This document shows, in pieces, positions 21,629-32,276 of a stretch of 64,000 nucleotides of DNA. The notes under the pieces are model-generated. The model was given only the letters and a program-made list of their open reading frames with translations, was not told the DNA's origin and ran no database searches. The DNA comes from Symsagittifera roscoffensis (lineage: Eukaryota > Xenacoelomorpha > Acoela > Convolutidae). The DNA lies in assembly GCF_963678635.1 (NCBI RefSeq), contig NC_087070.1, positions 6,174,539-6,238,538 on the forward strand, in the 5' to 3' direction. Both the position numbers and the translations under genes were made by a program. Every line of letters starts with the position of its first letter. Within the stretch, counting starts at the first letter, position 1.

Positions 21629-22145
21629 TTTTCAAATATTGATTTTGTTTTTTTTAAAAATAATAAACAGTTCACTTTTAGAAAATGCATGATTCTAATA
21701 GGATGATTTCCAACAAACCCTTGATTCCAGTGTTACTAAAAGAATATTCAATTCTGATCATTTGATATTGAAATTGTTGAAAAACTCATGAGAAGTAGAA
21801 CTCAGTTTTGGTTGGTTGACATAAAATTTATTGAACATTGAAAGTCGATTCTGATTGGTTGATATCAGAAAAGATAAAAATTTCCTTATAATTAATGCTC
21901 GACTCTGATTGGTTGATAGCAAAACTTTTGAAAACTCCATGGTTAGATTGGATAAATTTAATTTCAGCTAGACTAAATAGTAAATCCGTTCAGATTTTGT
22001 TTCACGTTAAAAGCAATTGGTGAAGAAATTTGCTTTTTTTGTCCATTTTTATTCATTTTTTGAGGTTATTGAACTTTTCTTTTCTAAAAATTTGGGACTT
22101 TCTGAATCTCCCATTTATTTTCAACTTGTTTCTTTGCTTATTGAG

Positions 22146-22394
22146 ATGCCGTCACTGAATAGAACTGAAAGAGTTGAATGTCTTGAATATGGCAGAGAAT
22201 ACACACGTAAAGACGCATCAAGACATCGTAAGCACTCTGGCGTTTCAGAGTGTTCCAATTGTAACTTTTATACATATAGCAGCGAGGAACTCACTAATCA
22301 TTTCAAGAAGAAGCATTGTCAATATATTGTTAAATTATGTGCTCAGCAATCTCAAAACACACTCCAAGAGAAGGTAAAATTGATATGTTTTTAA
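22146..22394 (+). CDS. C2H2 zinc-finger protein in the right arm, 82 aa (or 125 aa from 22017)
   Basis: Two adjacent fingers are visible. The second, CSNCNFYTYSSEELTNHF then KKKH, has the full C-x2-C-x12-H-x4-H spacing. The first keeps Cys, YTRKD and the two His (RHRKH) but its second Cys position is Tyr, so it may not bind zinc. The ATG at 22146 (MPSLNRTERV) is preferred because the upstream 43 codons to 22017 are Phe-rich and lie in a region that is not open in the left arm. A DNA-binding role, perhaps on the element's own tips, is inference. The left-arm copy is frameshifted. Confidence 0.55.
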   Translation: MPSLNRTERVECLEYGREYTRKDASRHRKHSGVSECSNCNFYTYSSEELTNHFKKKHCQYIVKLCAQQSQNTLQEKVKLICF

Positions 22395-23929
22395 TAAAAA
22401 CATAGTAGAAAAAACTTTGAATAATATTTTTTAATGAATCTGAAAAGACTATACACTAAATTTGAAAAAAATCTACTATAAAATTTACAGTTTTATCGTC
22501 ATTATTCTTGTTTTGCCATATTCAAAGGTTCTGATTGATGATAAAACCAGCAACAATCGAGTTCAAATTGTCTTGAAACTTTCAATGGAAATCAATCCGA
22601 AAATCTTCTATCTACTGTAAAAACTCCAAGGGTTGCCAGCTTGCGGGGATTTTGTTGCGATAAATTTGTAGTAAAAGTGAATCACATACGCTAAGGAGTG
22701 CTTAAGTATTTGTTGACATACTATAAATAACTGGATATTTATAAAACATTGATTTGTTGAAAGGTTTTACCTAGTAACCAATTTAAAGTTTTCCTTGCTT
22801 AGTGCTTGTAAGAGTAATCATAGAATAGTGCGTAGCAGATATTGGGGATTGATTTACTAAGAACTATGGTTTTCTTTTGCTTTTTTTTCTACGATTCAGA
22901 AAAAAAATTGATAGCTGTCCTGGAAAATATATCTTTTGCTAACATTTGAAAATTTCAAGATAATAATTTACATCATTCTCAACCAAAAATTTACTTCAAA
23001 ACCTTTGTAAACATCTAAATTTTTATACACCATTCTCAACCAAAAATTTACTTCAAAACAGAAATTCCGAGTTGAAACAGCAATATAAAATTATCAAGTA
23101 GAGAAAATCTTTTAAAGACGTTTAGCAAAAGATTCATGGTATTATTTCAGCTTTGGATTGTTGAACGTTCGTTGAAAAGATACATTTTTTATCAAAAGTT
23201 CAATTTTCAAATAAAATTTTTTGTTCAAATGGGACTAATTTGATAGATAGAAGATGAAGCAGAAACTGAGAAAATGAGATAGAAACTCAATTTAATTCAT
23301 TAGGAGTTTTGAGATAATTTTACTAAAATTTAGCTTATAAACCATATTTTGAGAAAAATTCCGACATAAAAAGTGTCAAAGATTGGTATTTATGTGTAAT
23401 TCATTAGAAAATTTGTTATCCTTTGATATTAAATAAGGTAATTTTTTATGAAAAATCAGATGTTTTCAGGATAGTTTTTGTAAAGTAAACTCAATTTGAC
23501 ATCTTTTGGAAGAAGATACCTGAAGCATAAAGCAAAAACAGCTTTCAAGATCTACATTCATTTCTTTTTTAACAATATAGAGTTTTCTTTTGCTTAATAA
23601 ACATCTGAAAATTACCCAATTGTTCCAGTTTGCACCTTGATTTCCTTTGCTAAATCAATTTTTTGAGACGCTCTCTTAGAAGTTTTTATTTATTGTAGAT
23701 GTTAGGAACTAGGTTCCCTTGCGTATTTCCGGAGGTTTTCAGAATATAACTAATAGAGCTGCTCCTTATTTGTTCATAAATTGTAAAAACACATTTATAT
23801 TCTCATTTTTTACCTATTTTTTTGAATGTTTTAATCAGCACTGATTCTTTCTCACTTCAATATTTTTGAGAAAACTTCACTTTTAAATAAGAAAAAAAGC
23901 TATTTATTATTTATTTTGCAAGAAAAGTG
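22395..23929. other. Right-arm sequence without a recognised gene
   Basis: Mirror of about 12.85-14.33 kb. It includes a broken copy of the small left-arm frame near 22.5-22.7 kb and a short local duplication near 22.98-23.05 kb (CATTCTCAACCAAAAATTTA twice) absent from the left arm. Confidence 0.5.
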
Positions 23930-24690
23930 ATAGTTATTGAACCAAAAATTGTAATTTTGCTGAAATAATTTACTGTAGCACCTATCAAGGGAAACTTGAG
24001 GAAGACATTTGCAATTTTTATCGTAATAATCAGACGGTGTCAGTTCTAATTTCATATTTACCAGTAAATTGTTTGTTCAATTGATACTACTTTCCTCCTA
24101 AATTCTCCAATTCTGATACATGGCGATAACATGGTGATACAATAGCGAAAACATGCATTATGCAGAAAGCAAGAAAAACCTTAAAACATAGAGCATTTCT
24201 AGAGAAAATCATAAAAAAATGACTATTTTTCCAGAAAAGTGATGTGATAGTTGTTGATCCCATAAGTTGTATTTTTGCTTAAATAGTTTACTGTAGCACC
24301 TAACAAGGGAAAATTGAGGAAGACATTTACAATTTTTATCGTAATAATCAGACGGTATCAGTTCTAATTTCATCTTTGCCAGCAAATTGTTCGTTCAATT
24401 GATAATATTTTCCTCCTAAATTCTACAGTTCTGACTAAATTTTCTTGCAAAGTGTGTTCAATAGCGAAAACCTGCATTAAGCAGAAAGCAGGAGTAACTT
24501 AAAACATAGAGAATTTCTACAGAAAATCATGAAAAAATGACTATTTTTCCACAAAAGTGATGGATATTTATCCCAAAAGTTGTATTTTTGCTTAAATAGT
24601 TTACTGTAGCACAAGGGAAACTTGAGGAAGACATTTACATTTTTTATCAAAATAATCAGACGGTATCAGTTCTAATTTCATCTCTATTGC
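23930..24690. repeat. Internal tandem repeat (right arm), mirror of 12.06-12.85 kb
   Basis: The reverse complement of the 308-319-bp repeat array in the left arm, with the same landmarks. A local TGATACATGGCGATAACATGG variation near 24.11 kb distinguishes the arms. Confidence 0.8.
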
Positions 24691-25319
24691 ATCTCTTACT
24701 TTTTATTCAATTAGATCAGAAGCAACAAAAAACTAGCCAAAATCTTGAGATTTTTGCAGTTCTTTACAAAAAAATTGCAGTTTGTTCCAAAAACTTTGAA
24801 TTTTTTGCAATTTTTTCCTACAACTTGACTTTTTTCGAAGTTTCAGTAGGTTTCGGCATGAATTCAGGTAGATAAAGAGTAAGATTATCCAATAAATTAG
24901 ATCGAATTACAATGAAACTTATAGTGTTTTAAAGTTTTTATAAAAATTTTTCAACTTTTGTGACAAAAACTCCAAGTTTTTGCCCAAAAACTCTTACCAT
25001 TGACTTACCATGTACAAGAAAACTGAATACATAACCTTAATTTCACAACCTGAACGTAATTAACCAGTATCAACTAACAATTAGTTAGTCCGAGCCAAAA
25101 TTTTTGCAAAAAAAACTAGACATTTCCACACAAGAACCAAAATTTTTTCAAAAAACGTGATTTTTTTCTCGAAGTTTCGTCAGGTTTCAAAATAGCTTTT
25201 AGATAGCTTTCTCGTCGAATCAAACCTATAAAACAATAACCAAAACATCTAAACCGTAGAAGCTAGCTAAGAAACGCAAGTATCGGCAAAATCGAGCTCA
25301 AAAAACTCGGTTGCCGAAG

Positions 25320-25690
25320 TTTTTTTGAAACTTACCATCTTAACATCTGAAACTTCACCATCTTACCATCTGAAACATTACCATCTTAATACATAGGAAA
25401 CCTACCATCGTAATACATTAGGAATCCTATTCCCTACAATTACCTAATTAATTACTTACAATGAATTTCTTATACATAGGGAAATCTATACATGGCGAAT
25501 TCGGGCGCCGAAAAAAACTTACCATCTGAAACTTACCATCTGAAACCTCGTATCTTAATACATGGGAAACCTATTCCCTATCCTAATACATAGGAAATGT
25601 ATTCCCTATCTTAATACATAGGTTGGTGACCGGATACTCTATAGCCTATCTTAATACATGGCGGTCACCACCCACCCCCCCCCCCCCTCT
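25320..25690 (-). promoter_or_regulatory. Subterminal repeats and C tract (right tip)
   Basis: Mirror of the left tip. Repeated CTTAATACATGG/AGG and TTACCATCTGAAAC motifs are followed by CACCCACC and a run of about 13 C, ending 25 bases from the tip. Confidence 0.6.
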
Positions 25691-25709
25691 TGCTCACACA
25701 TATACTACT

Positions 25710-25715
25710 TATATT
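25710..25715 (+). repeat. 6-bp target-site duplication (right), TATATT
   Basis: An exact repeat of 10338-10343. The sequence after it continues copy B of the channel-gene duplication. Confidence 0.85.
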
Positions 25716-27390
25716 GGACTTGAGAAGTTAATATTCGTTCAAATTTTTATCACTTGAAGCGGGGCTTAACCACGAATCTGCCTGGTTGTAAAAAAGTTTG
25801 TACCTCTCATCCAAGATAGGGTACTTATCAACCACCAGTCTAGGATCTTCTTGCATGTATAACCTCATAGATCGGAATAGATCGTTCAGAGCTAGTTGCA
25901 CGTTGAATAGGATAAGTTCTCCCACGTTGCCAATATTTAACATGACGATAAGAATCTTGTCTTTTTCCTAATTCATGTCGTCGCATATCACCTCATTCTG
26001 ACACCGAGCCGATTTGACCAGACAACACAAACAAAACAGAAATAATTTTGTCAACACAGCCAAAACGGAAATATTTTTTGCTTGCAGTCATCAGAAGAAC
26101 GATACCATTTCCAGCTAAACAGCTCGTAGGTTTTCTCCAATAGGCAATAAAAACAAATCAAAAAAGAAATCTTTGTTAAAATAGAAGTAAATGGGCGCTG
26201 ATAATTGACCCGAAATCACATAACTTCTGGGCTGCTGAAAGCCTCTAAGTAAACGAAGTATGACGACTTAAATGTCTTCTGCAAACTTTTGACGTATCAA
26301 TTGGAAGCTTATATGCTTCGGACAAACTTAGGTTTGCTTGGAAATTTATGTCAAAAAGCCTAGCTTCTTTTGCTTTAAAATTACTTCTGAAATCTTTTCT
26401 TTATGATTATTATATCGGACTAAAATTGTTTTTGAGTTAACAAATTGTGTTTTTAGTTTTTGCCTATTTGTTCTGATTTCACTTCAACGGTAGCCGGTTC
26501 TTTAAAAATGATGTCTTAACTCAGTCTAGCTTGTAAATAAACAAACAAAATTACAAATGCCATGAACGAACGACCCCTTCCGTGGCTCAAACTGCTGCTA
26601 TTTACAAATTAGAAGTTTAAAGGAATTATTTACGGATAAAAATAATTTTTGATTAAAAAAAATTAATCAAATAAAACCATACGCCCTATTTAGCAGGCGT
26701 ATACTAATTTTGTAAAATTCTCAAACAGTCAAACCGAGAAATTTCTTTTGTTTTTGTAATAAAATAGCTGAAAACTTTTTTGGTTTCCAGGAAGCTAAGA
26801 AAACTGGTAAAAAAAACTATTTGAGTTTTTTAGAATTTATGACCGAGTTGAACTGTTTATCATAGCTTTTTAGTAAACCAGCTACAACTTTAATGAATAA
26901 ATAATCTTTCGGCGGCCAAGTTATGCTAATTTTTCAAAAAGAAGTCTTGTGCGTTTAAAAAATCAAATAAAAATATTATGACCTCAAATATACTAGACCT
27001 AGTTTTTCATATAACCTAAAAAAATTACAAAATTAAATCATTAAATTTTGATGAGATTCTTCGTTATCTTTACGGCAGAAATAAAGATCATGATACTTTG
27101 GTTTTTTCGGGCGGAATGAAAAGGTGTCAAAAGGTTTTTCTTTTTTCTTCTACTTCATTATCTGTTAGTTCTGGCAAAGAAAATCTTCTGAGTTATATTT
27201 TTTTGCCAAATTTTGTCAATTTGGTGTTTTTTTCTGAATGAAATTCAGCAAAAATTTATCATAGAACAAGAATAAGTCAGTAAACTACACTGGAATGATA
27301 AAACTAAAATTAGATTATATTGGATTTTTGTTTTCAGTCTCTGAAAAAACTTCAAAAACAATTGATAAGAATTTGTTAAAATTGGATTTT
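25716..27390. repeat. Tandem duplication copy B, right part
   Basis: Resumes the match to copy A after the inserted element (about 6.76-8.6 kb), including decayed channel exons 2 and 1 and upstream DNA. No intact gene is present. Confidence 0.75.
25754..26585 (-). pseudogene. DEG/ENaC pseudogene: decayed copies of exons 1 and 2
   Basis: The exon 2 copy (26017-25754) keeps a long stretch beginning MLNIGNVGELILFNVQLAL, clearly paralogous to exon 2 at 6805-7066. It has lost the AG acceptor, has an extra codon and a TAG just after the conserved post-TM1 motif, and its donor reads GTGATA instead of GTGAGT. The exon 1 copy (about 26585-26470) keeps VYLQARLS but lacks the first half including His-Gly, has an in-frame TAA, and its donor GT has become AA. 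The 15.4-kb element sits in what would be its second intron. These lesions rule out a functional product. Confidence 0.88.
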
Positions 27391-27425
27391 AATTACAATA
27401 TAGTCTGTGGTACAGCACATACTGC
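26590..27425. other. No gene seen
   Basis: AT-rich copy B sequence corresponding to the upstream region of the channel gene. Confidence 0.45.
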
Positions 27426-27511
27426 ATGTGCAGTAATTATATGTTAACCTTGCTGTACACTAACCTTGAGTTTCATGTTGCTATCTGTAATCATATTTTG
27501 TTATTATATCA

Positions 27512-27638
27512 AGGTCGTTCAGTGTTGATCACTGAGGCGATTCAGATGAGAGGCAGATCTCCGTACGGCAGATACGGAGTTCGGTTTGACCTAAACGCTT
27601 TTAGAGAAAACCTCAAAAAAAACAGTTTCAAAGACTGA
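27512..27638 (+). CDS. Possible terminal exon, unrecognised
   Basis: After a TATATCAAG that could serve as acceptor, a less AT-rich frame reads ITEAIQMRGRSPYGRYG, then FDLNAFRENLKK, to a TGA. In the reading upstream to 27426 it is hydrophobic and less convincing. It may be the last exon of a gene or an exon relic. Confidence 0.25.
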
Positions 27639-27708
27639 ATTTACATCTTGAAACCGACATTGAAACCGACATTTCACACCAGTTTTATAACATACTTTTC
27701 ATTACCAC

Positions 27709-27918
27709 ATGGCGCAGCCAGCAGGATTCATGGCACATGGCAACCCAACGGACATGGGCATTCCTGTTTTCTGCACATCAGCAAGTTCGGATCCTCCCTG
27801 TAATTTCAAAATTTGGTTGGGCCAATTTTTGTTAGCGGTGACGGTAAAAGAAAATGTAAATCCTGAGATATTATTAGAAGACCCAAAAACAGTTATGAAA
27901 TACGAACCGAATTTATAA
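27709..27918 (+). CDS. Uncharacterised 69-aa ORF
   Basis: MAQPAGFMAHGNPTDMGIPV is followed by PPCNFKIWLGQFLLAVTVKE and LLEDPKTVM, to TAA. Composition is distinctly less AT-rich than its flanks, and an aromatic-W-x-x-x-F pattern could be the start of a retrotransposon gag. That is a weak impression only, and the frame is too short for a gag. Codon character suggests real or recently real coding DNA. Confidence 0.35.
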   Translation: MAQPAGFMAHGNPTDMGIPVFCTSASSDPPCNFKIWLGQFLLAVTVKENVNPEILLEDPKTVMKYEPNL

Positions 27919-28535
27919 TAGTTCTGTCCACTATTATAACAATTTTTTGAAAGCTTACTTGTTCCATAGGTAAGTTTAATTGAAAGGTTACGTTAACATT
28001 ATGCAAGACCATTCTTTTACTTTTTTTCTCAAATACGCAACTAGACATATTTCCAACATCAATCACTTTTTCAAAAATTATTCGTGTATTTTAACATATT
28101 CCGATCAAAGTTTTTAACAACGCCTCATTTACCAACTGAGAAGTTGAAATTTAATTTTGATAATGCGCTCAGATTTTTTATTTTAACCAACTCGAATTGG
28201 TTTGCGATAATTGAACAGAATCAAAGGTTCAGCTTCATAGACGAAAACACATGATTTCCTTTAAGATAAATGCTTGCCTTGCAATTCTTGATTCGGAGTG
28301 TAAGAAAGAAATGCTTATCATACGAATTCTATTTACGACGGACTGTTTATATATAGTCAATTCAATGTATATAAGGTTCAATCAAGACCATGGTATTAGA
28401 CAATAAATTCTGCTTAAGGCAATAATAGACTATAGGTTGAAGTACGAAACTGTTAAAGAAAATTAAAGTGGAAAGTTTTTTTTCGGTGTTTCACGACAAC
28501 CATACATTTTAAGGTCAGTCTGCCAAATTTTGGTA
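27919..28535. other. No gene seen
   Basis: AT-rich DNA without a supported frame. Confidence 0.45.
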
Positions 28536-28710
28536 CCTCAAAATAGTACAAATGGGTCGGCAGGGGGTCGAAACCCTGAAGGGGGAGGGGGCGTCCGCCA
28601 CCCTCTCTAAATTCGCTTCTGCCAACAAACGGGGCCGGCAGGGGGTCGAAACCCTGAAGGGGGGGGGGGGGCATCCGTCACCCTCTCTAAATTCGCTACT
28701 GCCAACATAT
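28536..28710. mobile_element. Partial hAT-like MITE with its end duplicated
   Basis: Terminal part of the dispersed MITE family: GGCAGGGGGTCGAAACCCTG, a G run, then CACCCTCTCTAAATTCGCT. This ~75-bp end is present twice in tandem (28.55-28.63 and 28.63-28.71 kb). The frames over it are shadows. Confidence 0.6.
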
Positions 28711-28766
28711 ATATGTTTCTTTTATTGGTGTCATGACATTGATTCAGTTCAATATTTGAAGTTTAC

Positions 28767-28894
28767 CTTGAAAATAAGGAGCCAGAGATGCAGCTGCAAT
28801 TTCTGCAGCGTTGAAGCCAACTGCGCCTAGCATCACAGGTACTGTCAGCACTGTGACCAAGCCCGCAGCCGCCCCAACTACTATTTCTGCAATT
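28767..28894 (-). pseudogene. ISG12/IFI27-family exon, truncated gene copy
   Basis: A 128-nt exon with acceptor AAGTAG|A and donor CAAG|GTAAAC, homologous to 32544-32683. It reads VPVMLGAVGFNAAEIAAASL, the Gly/Ala-rich hydrophobic ISG12 core. The following exon, present 142 bp downstream in the other copy, is absent here; that position is occupied by MITE sequence. I therefore call it truncated, although a distant exon cannot be excluded. Confidence 0.65.
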
Positions 28895-30460
28895 CTACTT
28901 AAAGGTATGCTTGTTTTTTCAGAAAAAAACTGATGATGAAAATAATCTGAGCTGCTGTTGATTTTGTCTAAAACTGGCGCTGCCCAAACTATCAATTGCT
29001 AATTTTTAATGCTTTAAGTTTGACCCAAAAACTATATAATGTTTCTAAAATAATTGTAAAATTTAAAAAGTATTTAGTGGACAAAAACTGGCGTGAGTTC
29101 GAAACTGATGGTAGGGTAAGGAGGTTCATATTAAGGTGATTTTTCGGTTCCTATTTCAAATATACAGAAATAATTTTTCTGAGGTCAATGTTTTTGGGCA
29201 GTTTTTGAACTTTGTTTTTTTTTTTCAATAATTGGGTTTTTTCGATGCTCAATTTTTTTACTTTATACTTTTTCGCGTCAAATAAGCTCTTTCATATGCT
29301 TTTGAAAACTGAGTTATATCAAAATGACTGACATATTATCTAATTTTTTATACGAAAGTATTATTGAAATAAACATGGAAAATTGAAATCGTAATAAGCC
29401 GAAATTTGAACTGAAAATTGAAAGTCTGTCGCGGTTATGAGATTTCTAGGGCAAAAAAATAATTAACCACAATTCGAGTTTTAGTTTTGCTTGCAGGCAG
29501 GTGTTTGATAATGTTTAAATTTATAAGTTACGTCACTATACGAATCTATTTACATATATTTGCATTATTTATTTTTATCAAATAAAAATATATATCTGAA
29601 AAAACACGTGCTACAAAAGGTGCGCAATACTTTTAGATTACAAAAGGATCCTTGAGAAAAATCTTGTAGGGTCGAAATTGTAAAAAAAAAAAGAATAATT
29701 CATCTAACTTTATTTACTTTGTATGAGGTATGTATTTTTTGCGAAATTCTTGCAGAACTGAAACATGAAAGTTTATCAAGATTATGATTATCTAGATTAT
29801 GATACAAAAACAATAATCAGCAACGTTACTCGAGTTCTAGTTTTTGTTAGAGATATCGATAAAAATCTAAATTTAAAAATTACGCCATTATTTAAAATTT
29901 ATTTTACGTGTTTGCATCATTCAGTTTTAGAAAAAATAAAGAGAAATCAAAAAAAATATTTATAAGTTTAGCTGATGCCAAATTAGAGTGCCATTATATC
30001 TAAAACTTGTGCTTCCATGAGCTTTAAGCACGATAATGGCATCATTGTTGGATATTTTTGAATTCAATTCGATCTTAGGGTTTTGATGTTCCGGCCTCAA
30101 CCCCCCTCCCCCCACTTTCGAGCGTAGTAAAAATTAAAGTTCACTATCAATTCAACATCTAAATTATGGTTGTCTTATCATTTTATGATCACTTGACAAA
30201 AGAACCACAATGAAACGGTACGGAACCACAATAAAACGTTATCTTTCTTTTTCAATTGTTTCTTCCATCCGTTAAGCACGCATTTTAAAAAATCTCAAGA
30301 AACCAAACAACGAGAAGCGTGATGAAAAGTGCGTTTAGGCGCCCCTCAACCCTGATTACCAAGTTTCTCCTGTGAGCTATTTTTTTCCAACTAAACCTAA
30401 AATTTTTTCCTTGTGTTTTTGGCGCCAATGAACCTTAATTTTTGCGATAATGAGGAAGTT
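28895..30460. other. Upstream region of the truncated ISG12 copy, no gene seen
   Basis: AT-rich duplicated sequence. The 66-codon plus frame at 29765-29965 is broken in the second unit (33.23 kb) and is not supported. Confidence 0.5.
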
Positions 30461-31060
30461 TTTATTCCGACCATTTAAATGATGCAAAGGGACTTTGTAT
30501 TCGGGTGTGTTTAAATTTTTTCCATTTTATTTTCCACGCAAAATCAGGTACCATAAATAATCATGTAGCTATATCATGTAGCTATAACATAGCTATATTA
30601 ACATGTTAGAGTACTTTCACTCGTAAAATTTTCGAAATAAGGAAAAAAAGCGGTATGATTTTTTTGTTTTTTTTGTCTAGTTTTGAGCTGATAAGATCAG
30701 CGTACAGGTTTACTATAGATAATTTAGGCTAATTTTAAGCCTTGAAAGCTTATTGTACACAAATAAAATCCAATTTTAGAGTTCTTAGCGCCATTTTGGG
30801 TTATTCAAAGAGACTGCAAAAAACAAACAATTGAAATTTTTATGTTTTTTGTTTGTTTTCTGATTTTCTTCGTTTTTCTCGTCATTTTCAATGAATAACC
30901 CTTTTTTAATTGTCCTATGTTATTTTGATTGTCAAATATGCTTGATTTCACAAAAACACAACTACTCTAAATTTAAATAAAAACAACGTTTGTTTTGTTA
31001 AAACTATGATAAAAAATCTGCTATTTGCACAGTAACCGGCTACTTTCATATAATATTGGA
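30460..31060. repeat. Dispersed repeat family copy (about 0.6 kb)
   Basis: Carries the family landmarks: CCGACCATTTAAAT, ACTTTGTATTCGGGTGTG, CCACGCAAAATCAGGTACC and GCACAGTAACCGGC. It is related to the 1-1,050-bp repeat. Confidence 0.65.
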
Positions 31061-31482
31061 TTTCAATTAAATTTATACACATTAGTTATCAAACAGCAGT
31101 TTTTTCATCTTAATTAGTAGCTTTTTTGGTCAGTTTTCCTTAATTCTAATTTTGTAGTTTGAAAAAACTTGTAAGCCTATCATTTTTTCCATAAACTAGC
31201 TTCCATTGAATAGCTGCGAAGATTTTTTCTATTGGAGATACCTAAAATTTATATGGGCCGCATAAAATACTCGTAATATGAAAAAGTTCAAAAAAATCGA
31301 AAAAGTGTTCATTTTATGCTTTTTTCTCGGCGGTATTCATTCAATTCAGTTTCTTTCAAATCAACTATTCATATCAGCTTCGTAGTACATTTGCTTTAAA
31401 TCTCTAGTTCATTTGTTTGAGTTATTTAGTATATTTGTATGAAATTTCATTATGAGAAGAAAAATAACTGGCCTACAAGCTA

Positions 31483-31850
31483 GGGTGGATCTAGATTTTT
31501 CTCGAAGGGGGGATTGTCAAAAAGTTTTCGAAAATTTCATTTTTTTAGGTCGAACAAGTTGGTTTTCTGAGCTCTCCCAAAGCAGTAAAGAGAACCTGTT
31601 TTGGCCAAGTTTTCTGCACTGCAGGCAAAACTTTGAAAAAAAAAACAGGCCAACTTTGAAAAAAAAATTGCGTTTTTTCGGCACGCACTCCCTACTCAAA
31701 ATTAAAATAAGAGGCACGCTTAGAAAAGTTTTTGGTTCCGTCGCCAAATTAGATTTGACAAAATAGTACAAAGGGGGACCCTTTGGGTCGACAGGGGGTC
31801 GGATCCCTGAAGGGGGCTTGCGCCCCCACCCTAAATCTGCACCTGCCTAG
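31483..31850. mobile_element. hAT-like MITE, full copy (about 370 bp)
   Basis: Ends AGGGTGGATCTAGATTTTTC and CCCTAAATCTGCACCT are imperfect inverted repeats. Inside are a C/G-rich GCGCCCCCACCC and the CAGGGGGTCGGATCCCTGAA segment shared by all copies. Ends of the CAGGGGCGGATC type are common in animal hAT elements. No coding capacity. Confidence 0.65.
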
Positions 31851-32276
31851 AAGTATGACTATTAACAGTTCGAATTTAGTTTTAGGGTTGATCAAATTGT
31901 CATTTTCAAAAAGTGACATTTTCCGTTTATCCCTTTTGAGTGGCTTGTCTGGTACCAAAAGGAAAAAATGTGAATTCAAAATTCCGCCTGTTGTTTTCAC
32001 AGTATCAAACGTCAACCCAACTACTTAAGCAAGTTGGGCAAGTATGAATTAACCTGTACATTAAATTCGTTTAATTCTGAAGCCAAAAAATCGAAGAAAA
32101 AAAAGTTTCCAAAAAATTGCACAAAGATAATCTATACTACATCTTAAATTAAATTAATTGTCACATAAACTAATTACACGTAAATTAATTGTCGTCAGTA
32201 GTCAATCAGTCATCACTATAATTGTTTTTGTAGTTTTCCACCAATTGTTTTTTTTTCAAAATTGACGTCATTCTTC
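31851..32276. other. Spacer 3' of the ISG12-like gene
   Basis: AT-rich, no gene. It contains a local TTAATTGTCACATAAAC/TTAATTGTCGTC duplication near 32.15-32.19 kb. Confidence 0.4.

Larger units (their letters stand above)
10344..25709. mobile_element. 15.4-kb Polinton-like DNA element with 4-4.6-kb terminal inverted repeats
   Basis: The element starts AGTAGTATATGTGTGAGCAA and ends with the reverse complement, so the tips are 5'-AG and CT-3'. It is flanked by TATATT on both sides. Tip sequence and 6-bp target duplication fit the Maverick/Polinton rule. The inverted repeats (10344-14926 and 21764-25709) are far longer than the usual few hundred base pairs. The core (14.93-21.76 kb) holds five genes of 167-192 residues, an acidic 143-residue gene, a minisatellite and CCAAT-box clusters. 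I see no polymerase B, integrase, protease, ATPase or capsid gene. It is therefore either a non-autonomous derivative or a separate lineage that moves with borrowed enzymes. It interrupts the decayed channel-gene duplicate. Confidence 0.88.
21764..25709. repeat. Right terminal inverted repeat (about 3.9 kb)
   Basis: The inverted counterpart of 10344-14926. Its inner edge is near 21764, where similarity to the left arm (GATATC/GATATT region at 14.92 kb) fades. It lacks the 0.8-kb left-arm segment. It carries the better-preserved finger gene. Confidence 0.9.
28740..31310. repeat. Tandem duplication containing an ISG12-like exon, unit A (about 2.5 kb)
   Basis: Matches 32.52-35.02 kb in order: the ISG12 exon, CATGAGCTTTAAGCA, GAATTCAATTCGAT followed by CCCTCCCCC, a dispersed-repeat copy, and TATCAAACAGCAGTTTTTT to the end. 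Divergence is considerable, so the event is old. Confidence 0.8.

Noticed and set aside
10344-25709. Hidden polymerase B, integrase or capsid gene in the element
   Set aside because: I looked in all frames of core and arms for long open stretches or catalytic motifs (for example DTDS, D-D-E with HHCC, Walker A) and saw none; frames rarely exceed 200 codons.
29765-29965. 66-codon frame with a neat start
   Set aside because: The homologous sequence in the second ISG12 unit (33.2 kb) has stops and indels, so the frame is not maintained.
28552-32028. Several 66-104-codon frames over 28.5-28.8 and 31.45-32.03 kb
   Set aside because: They lie on both strands of MITE copies, whose G/C-rich ends open frames by chance.
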